From assembly GCA_023213395.1 (NCBI GenBank), contig CM041465.1, positions 238,459,741-238,523,740 of the forward strand: a stretch of 64,000 nucleotides of DNA. The letters run 5' to 3'. Of this stretch, positions 58,640 to 64,000 are shown in pieces; the stretch's first letter is position 1; each line of letters begins with the position of its first letter. A program made the translations under genes and the position numbers. The stretch is from Cycas panzhihuaensis (lineage: Eukaryota; Cycadophyta). Below the pieces are notes generated by a model, which was not told where the DNA came from, searched no databases, and saw nothing but the letters and a program-made list of their open reading frames with translations.

Positions 58640-60080
58640 GAAGTATTACCAAGTAGAAGCCTTGACTTATGACTTTACTTTGTTGCTAGCATTAGTGAAA
58701 TATGTTGTTCAGTGAGATATTTAATTATATCCCCATACCATTTGTTGTTAGCTAATAGATGAAAGTCTATGTGTTGGAGAGCTAAGATGGGTTCATTGGA
58801 TAATGAATCATTAACTAGAACCCTAAGAGAATTAGGGATGGGAGCATTTGCCAACTGCTCTATAACTATCATCCCCTTTTAGATTTTTTGTTAATAATTT
58901 TAAGATCATATTCTTGAAGGAGAATGATCCATTTGCTTGCCCTTCCTGTCAAGTTTGATCAAGTTTGAAGGTACCTCAATGGATCAAATTGGATGATCAT
59001 ATAGGTAAAGTTACCAAGGAGGTAGTTCCTAAACATTTTAGTGGTGTAGACTAGCACCAGGCACTCATTTTCAACTAGTGGGCAATTTACTTCCACTGCC
59101 ACCAACATATGACTAATAAAATAGATAGCCCTTTCAATTTTAGAGTAATATTCCTAAGCTAACATAGTGCCTAGGGATTCATTAGTCACTGAGGTGTATA
59201 AGATGAAAGATCAGTCAAAGAGCAAGGGACCCAATATGAGAGTAGAAACAAGAGCTTGCTTAAGCTCTTAAAATACCTCCTAGGCCTTATAAGACCAAAC
59301 AAATGGAGCCTCCTTCTTTAATAGATTATTTAGGGGCTTGGCATTTATGGAAAATTTTACCAAGAAATGTCATAGGAACCTTAACCTTCCTAGGAACAAA
59401 TTAATTTATCATTGGGTTCTTGGGGGAGGCATCTCAATGATGGCCTTAACTTTGTCAGGGTCAATTTGGATTCCTTGTTTAAAGACAAGGAATCCCAGAA
59501 GCTTGCCAATCGTGACTATAAAAATACATTTGAGTATGTTCAATCCGATGTGATATTTATAGAACCTTATGAAGATTGATGTTAGGACTATAGGATGATT
59601 GGCTCTCTTTTAGGAGAGGCCTATCATATCATCCATGAAAACTTTAAGAGTTTTATTGATCAGCTCATGAAATATAAATTACATGGCCCTTTAGTAGGTA
59701 ACACTTGTGTTCTTTAATCCAAAGGGCATGGCCTTACATGTGAATATCTCTAATGGAGTGGTAAAGGCTATCTTATGATGGTCTTTAGGGGAGATTTAAA
59801 TTTGATTATATCTAGAGAAGCCATCCATTAGGGGCATGACTTCAAAACTAGTGGTTTGATCAATGATTTGGTTGATAAAAGGAGGAGGGAAGTTCTCCTT
59901 AGGATAAGCATTGTTAATATCTCAGAAATCAATGCATACTCTAATTGTCCCATTCTTTTAGTGATGGGTATGATGTTAGAAACCCATTTAGGATAGTCTA
60001 TGAAAGTGATAAGGCCTACATCAAGCAACTTTTCCACTTCTATTTTAACTATAACTGACAATTTTAGATGTAGGAGGTGT
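58640..60080 (-). pseudogene. Reverse transcriptase and RNase H of element E
   Basis: RT: VEKLLDVGLITFIDYPKWVSNIIP with a frameshift after it (60060-59900), and VFMDDMIG near 59620 with both catalytic Asp. RNase H and connection are decayed (59050-59250). A final segment, VIEQLANAPIPNSL (58675-58872), matches VAEQLTDAPIPNSF of element 1. Confidence 0.85.
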
Positions 60081-61230
60081 TACTTTTACCTCATAGGGTA
60101 AGTGCTTGGGATAGTAGTAAGGTTATAGGTGACTATGCTAGGATCTATACCCTTCTTATCTGAGTAATCCCATGCAAAGATGATACAAAATTCTTGGAAT
60201 AGTTAGGTATATTCCTCCATCTCTTAAGAAAAGCACTCTACTCAAACTTTGATGAACTTACTGGGGGTAAGGATGATGTCCTTAATTATCCCTATGCTCA
60301 TGGCATTCCCTTCCTCAAAGTGAAGGGAAGCTTGGTTGATCAAAGGATGAGGAAGAGCATTTGGTTGGTTTTGGTTACCTAGGGATGACCTAAAGGTCAA
60401 ACACTTCCTAAAACTAAGTCTATGGTGTCCAAAAGGCAAGTTTTGTATGGAACCAACTAGATGCTCTAGTATAGCTTCATTATTCTTGAATCAATCTATC
60501 CTGTGGATAGTCTTACTAGATGGGAACAAAGAAGCAGGCAGAGAGGTGACATGCTTATAGTAGTCGACCAACCAATCAACATAACAAGAGGACTCTTTGG
60601 AGGAGTCTAAGCATAACCTCCAATGTCATTGTATCTTATCTCATGGAGGGGAGAGCTATCTAGGATTTTAGTCATAAATAATAGACTCATCATGGGAAAA
60701 TAGAGAATCTACATCCTTATTATCTATGGGGGATGACGAGGGTTAGGGAGCTTCCATAGTAGGATGCTAATGGATAAATTAGAGATCCATGTACATTAGG
60801 AGACTAATAGTATGTGGGCCTTAAGGTGAGGTAGGAGGGGTGTTATCCTCATTGCAGGTCCTAGGCCAAGATATAAGATATTAAGAAGGGTAAGAGACAT
60901 GCCCCTTTTGTATATTGAGAAGGGATATAAGATGAAGAAGTTCCTTGCAATCATCATTAGACGCTTGGTCACTTATGATAATAAGATACCCATAGCTTCT
61001 AACACCAATAAGGGTGAAACAAATTAGATTAGGTTGGCAAGGATGTGTCTCCTTTCCTTCCTAGGTGTTTTGATAATTAAGGAAACAAGTGATCAATAGG
61101 TTAAATAGATCCTTAACCTCATTGATTGACCCAAAGATTGCTTGGCAGGGTTAGTGAGGTGGTTAAACAAGGGGAGGCTCTCGAAGGATAACTTTTATTT
61201 GTCCTTCATGGACAAATTTAAGTTGCCCCC
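60081..61230 (-). pseudogene. Protease-RT linker of element E pol
   Basis: Collinear with 4028-5056. A recognisable part is at 60242-60439 (FGHHRLS, HFEEGNAM, then a conserved Ile/Leu-rich end). Upstream of it is variable sequence with many stops. Confidence 0.6.
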
Positions 61231-61640
61231 ATCTAGAGGAGTAGACAATTGCCATTCAGTTGAGCTAGGGATATCCTAACAAAAGTTGTAATCAACATAT
61301 ATATAAAGAACTATAATATCTATTTGGATGGTTTTATCCTCTAGAGTAAGAAGGAGTATCAACATTCCCAAGGGTGCCTTTTCACTACCATCATAGCCTT
61401 GGCACCTCTATGGAACTAGTTCAACGCCCCCTATCCCTAGCTTTTTTATAATACATATAAGCATGTCATTAACTAATGAACTATTGTCTACAATGGTCCT
61501 CTTTAGGGTGAATTTAGGGGTATTTATGGTAATGGTGAAAGGCTAATACCATTGACATTCTCTTTCACTAGCAGGAGGGAGGTCTTTAGGGACAAAGGTA
61601 ATGAGGGGTGACCCATTCAAGGTGGTACCCACAGAATGAA
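61231..61640 (-). pseudogene. Aspartic protease of element E
   Basis: The active-site strand reads TIVDNSSLVNDM (about 61470-61500): the catalytic Asp is kept, but the Gly of DNGS is Ser. The neighbouring text aligns with elements 1 and 2. Stops present. Confidence 0.72.
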
Positions 61641-64000
61641 TGGGGACCTCCTTTCGACCTATAACTTTCAAGAGAAGAGCTTGTTGCTCATAGAAACTCT
61701 ATAGCATGTCCATCATAGACATGCCAGCGGCCATAGTGTGGAGCTCTTCGATAATAAAAAAGGCCTTCCCTTTTCCATTAGGTTAGGGAAGTGCTCTTTG
61801 AAAATCATAGTGTTATGGATGGACAGGGATGGTCATAGATACCATAAGGATTTTCATAGGTAGGTTATCTATAAAAGGGTTTTGTTATAAGGTGGAAGCT
61901 TTAACAACTTCCTTGGTAGCCTGAGACCTTATAACATGGTATAAAAGGGGTGTTCTTAAGTATTTGAATGATGCTTTTCCCCTTATTTTTGGGTTGAGAG
62001 GATGAGGGATGTTGAGATCTTGAGCTTGGTAAAGAAGATAGATCCCTTGGCTCCTTTCCCTTTGCTTGGTCAAAAGAAGGCTTAGGAGATTGTCCTTTAT
62101 TCCTTGCCCTCCTATTCTAAGTGTCTTGGTCCCATTCCCCATGGTTTAGGAAAATATCCTTATACACATGTTGATCTAAATTGGGCTTAAAAGCCCTATT
62201 GGGAGAAGTATCACAATGTGGTACAAGCTTAGGATGTTGTGACCAACATTGTGAGTCTTCATGGAGGTAATCCCCATGAACGAAACACTACTTCTTCTCA
62301 AAAGGAGGTCTTGCATTCCTTCCTTGAAAGGTTTAGGTACTCCCACCTTTAGGTGACATGGTCTAGGAGAATTGGTGGATAGGTCTATGTGACTCTAATG
62401 AGGATTGGCAAGGTTGAAGTTTCAGCTCTTTGATTATACATTTAAAAGAATATATGACTAAGGTTAGGGGGTCTAAAGTTCTATTAATTATACTGGTAGA
62501 GGGTCTTAGAGGTTATTTCTAACCCTTTTGGTCACACGAGGGAGGGGCTACCTTGCGATGTTATGACTATCTTGGAGGCTTCTTGAGACTAACTTAGATC
62601 TCAATTGCCTTTAGTGCTAAGCACTTGGCTATGGTAGAGTCACATGCCATTACACCATATTAAGGACTTCCATGTGGACTTTAGGAAAAAAGACATTAAA
62701 AAGGCTATCTTGGTTTAATTCATTAGGCAAAGTAGCCTTAGAGGAGTGAATGAAATCATGGAAATGTCTCACAAAGTCATGATTATTAACAAAAATTTCT
62801 TGGTTCAATTCATTAGGCAAAGTAGCCTTAGAGGAGTGAGTGAAATCATGGAAATGTCTCACAAAGTCATGATTTATTTTATTGTGACCTTGTTTTAATG
62901 ATAAGAGAGCCTTGAACCCACTTTTGAAGGTTCAAGCTACATCAAACTAGTTGATGAATTTGTTAACTAGTTGCTAGAAGGTAAAGATGGAATGGGCAGG
63001 GTGGCGGTAAAACCATTTGAGTGCATCTCCCTATAAAAATCTTAGGAATAATTTTATTAAAATATGGTCACAAGCCTAGTAATTAGTGCATGCCATAGTG
63101 AAGCCTTTAACATGCTTGGTAGGATCCTACGATGAAGTGCCATTAAACTTGGGCACTTTAGGGCGATGAGATGGCAGGTTAGTCCTAGAAGCCTTGATGG
63201 ACAAGGGAGTTGATTGATAGTCAATGAAGGGATGAATCCCAGGTTAAAGTAGTGGATCAACTTGAGAAGTAGAGGGAGATATGTATAGGTACCCACTCAC
63301 ATTATATGGGGGATAAGAAGGTTGAGTATAAGAGGCATAAGGGTTCCTACCTATTTGGTGAGAAGGGGAAACCCCATTTGGGGGTATGCCACATAAGAAG
63401 ATGGGTGAGAGGGTGTCACTCCACCATGAGGGTGCATCACATACATAGAAAAAGTATATGGATATGCACTTTGAGGGGCTATCACATAAGGATGTAAGAT
63501 AGGAGGGGGAATAAATCCCCCTTATATGGGAACCACATATAAAGTTATACATGTTGCAGATGGTGTAGAGTATAAGATGATGTTCTGCCCTTAGGGTTCA
63601 CCTATAGGAGGCACAACCCCATAAGGATGGAGTGGGTATACCCCATATGTTAGGAGAGGATTAGGCCCTCTGTGCCCCTAAGGCTAGGATGTATAACCTA
63701 GGGGTATGTAGAGTGAAAGGTCCATAAGTTGTCGATGAGGGTCCATGGGGACAAATCCCCTATAACCCAAAGGATGGGAGTGTGAAGGTATTCAAGGTCA
63801 AATTAAAGAGGCATTGGCTACAACTAATTATGACATGGTTGATTGGGTGGGAGGAGGTATACTTAACCTAATTCAGGTAATTAACATACCTTGAGGCATG
63901 CCTTAAGGCATCCCATGAGTCAAGGGAATTCTCATAAATAGAGGGACTATAGGCATGGATCCTATTATCAACGAGGACATAAGTTGGAATGATTCAGGTG
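61641..64000 (-). pseudogene. gag of element E (runs off the right edge)
   Basis: Basic tail (61885-62142), degenerate zinc knuckle region (about 62250), and capsid-like core (about 62560-63050) with RHFHDFTHSSKATLPNELNQ, matching RFHDLLHSTKATLPEELKR of element 1. A 90-base in-frame tandem duplication (62708-62877) repeats this segment. A Pro/Tyr-rich linker follows (63060-63700). Numerous stops. Confidence 0.82.

Larger units (their letters stand above)
55528..64000 (-). mobile_element. Element E, right half: back of antisense gene to gag
   Basis: Same family and same minus orientation as elements 1 and 2, but older: more stops, more A/T. It contains the end of the antisense gene (plus), spacer, integrase, RNase H, RT, protease and gag. 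The 5' LTR lies beyond the right edge. Confidence 0.85.

Overview
The window is nuclear DNA of a land plant with a large, repeat-rich genome. I see no host single-copy gene, rRNA, tRNA or CRISPR array. Almost all of it is LTR retrotransposon sequence of one Ty3/gypsy family, most like the Tat/Ogre branch: gag, a VDNGS-type protease, RT with an FMDD motif, RNase H, integrase, LTRs of about 2.3-3.1 kb, a second 'archaeal-type' RNase H (aRNH) and an extra gene on the opposite strand. Stops and frameshifts break every copy, and many of the stops look like C-to-T or G-to-A changes at Trp and Arg codons, as expected of long-methylated DNA. The species cannot be named from this.

Layout. (1) 1-10968: element 1, minus strand, without its left (3') end: antisense gene, integrase, RT/RNase H, protease, gag, primer-binding site, 5' LTR. 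(2) 10969-14504: element 0, minus strand, a gag fragment plus 5' LTR; element 1 sits in its gag. (3) 14505 to about 20170: element A, plus strand: a piece of its antisense gene cut by element 0, then leader, aRNH, polypurine tract (PPT) and 3' LTR. (4) About 20171-22411: AT-rich DNA ending in a chromovirus-like RT fragment. (5) 22412-28292: the 3' part of an old minus-strand element, E (3' LTR, PPT, aRNH, front of its antisense gene). (6) 28293 to about 35700: element Y, minus strand, of a different sub-lineage (3' LTR, PPT, two tandem arrays, a divergent antisense ORF, aRNH). (7) About 35850-38080: element Z, plus strand, a gag remnant fused to LTR sequence. (8) 38081-54679: element 2, minus strand, complete with two LTRs (about 16.6 kb), inserted in Z. 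(9) 54680-55240: rest of the Z LTR. (10) 55241-55527: end of a Y LTR. (11) 55528-64000: the rest of element E (back of its antisense gene, then integrase, RT, protease, gag), running off the right edge.

The main biological point is the extra gene. It lies antisense between integrase and the 3' LTR, encodes a protein resembling the plant mobile domain (PMD) family plus a charged C-terminal helical region, has a conserved GT-AG intron, and has a TATA box at the same place in three elements. The aRNH lies beyond it, about 4 kb downstream of pol and just before the PPT, on the gag-pol strand. This order is shared by elements 2, A and E. Element Y has the aRNH on the other side of its antisense ORF, and that ORF has a different N-terminal half. 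So the family carries one sense polyprotein, one convergent spliced gene and a detached second RNase H.
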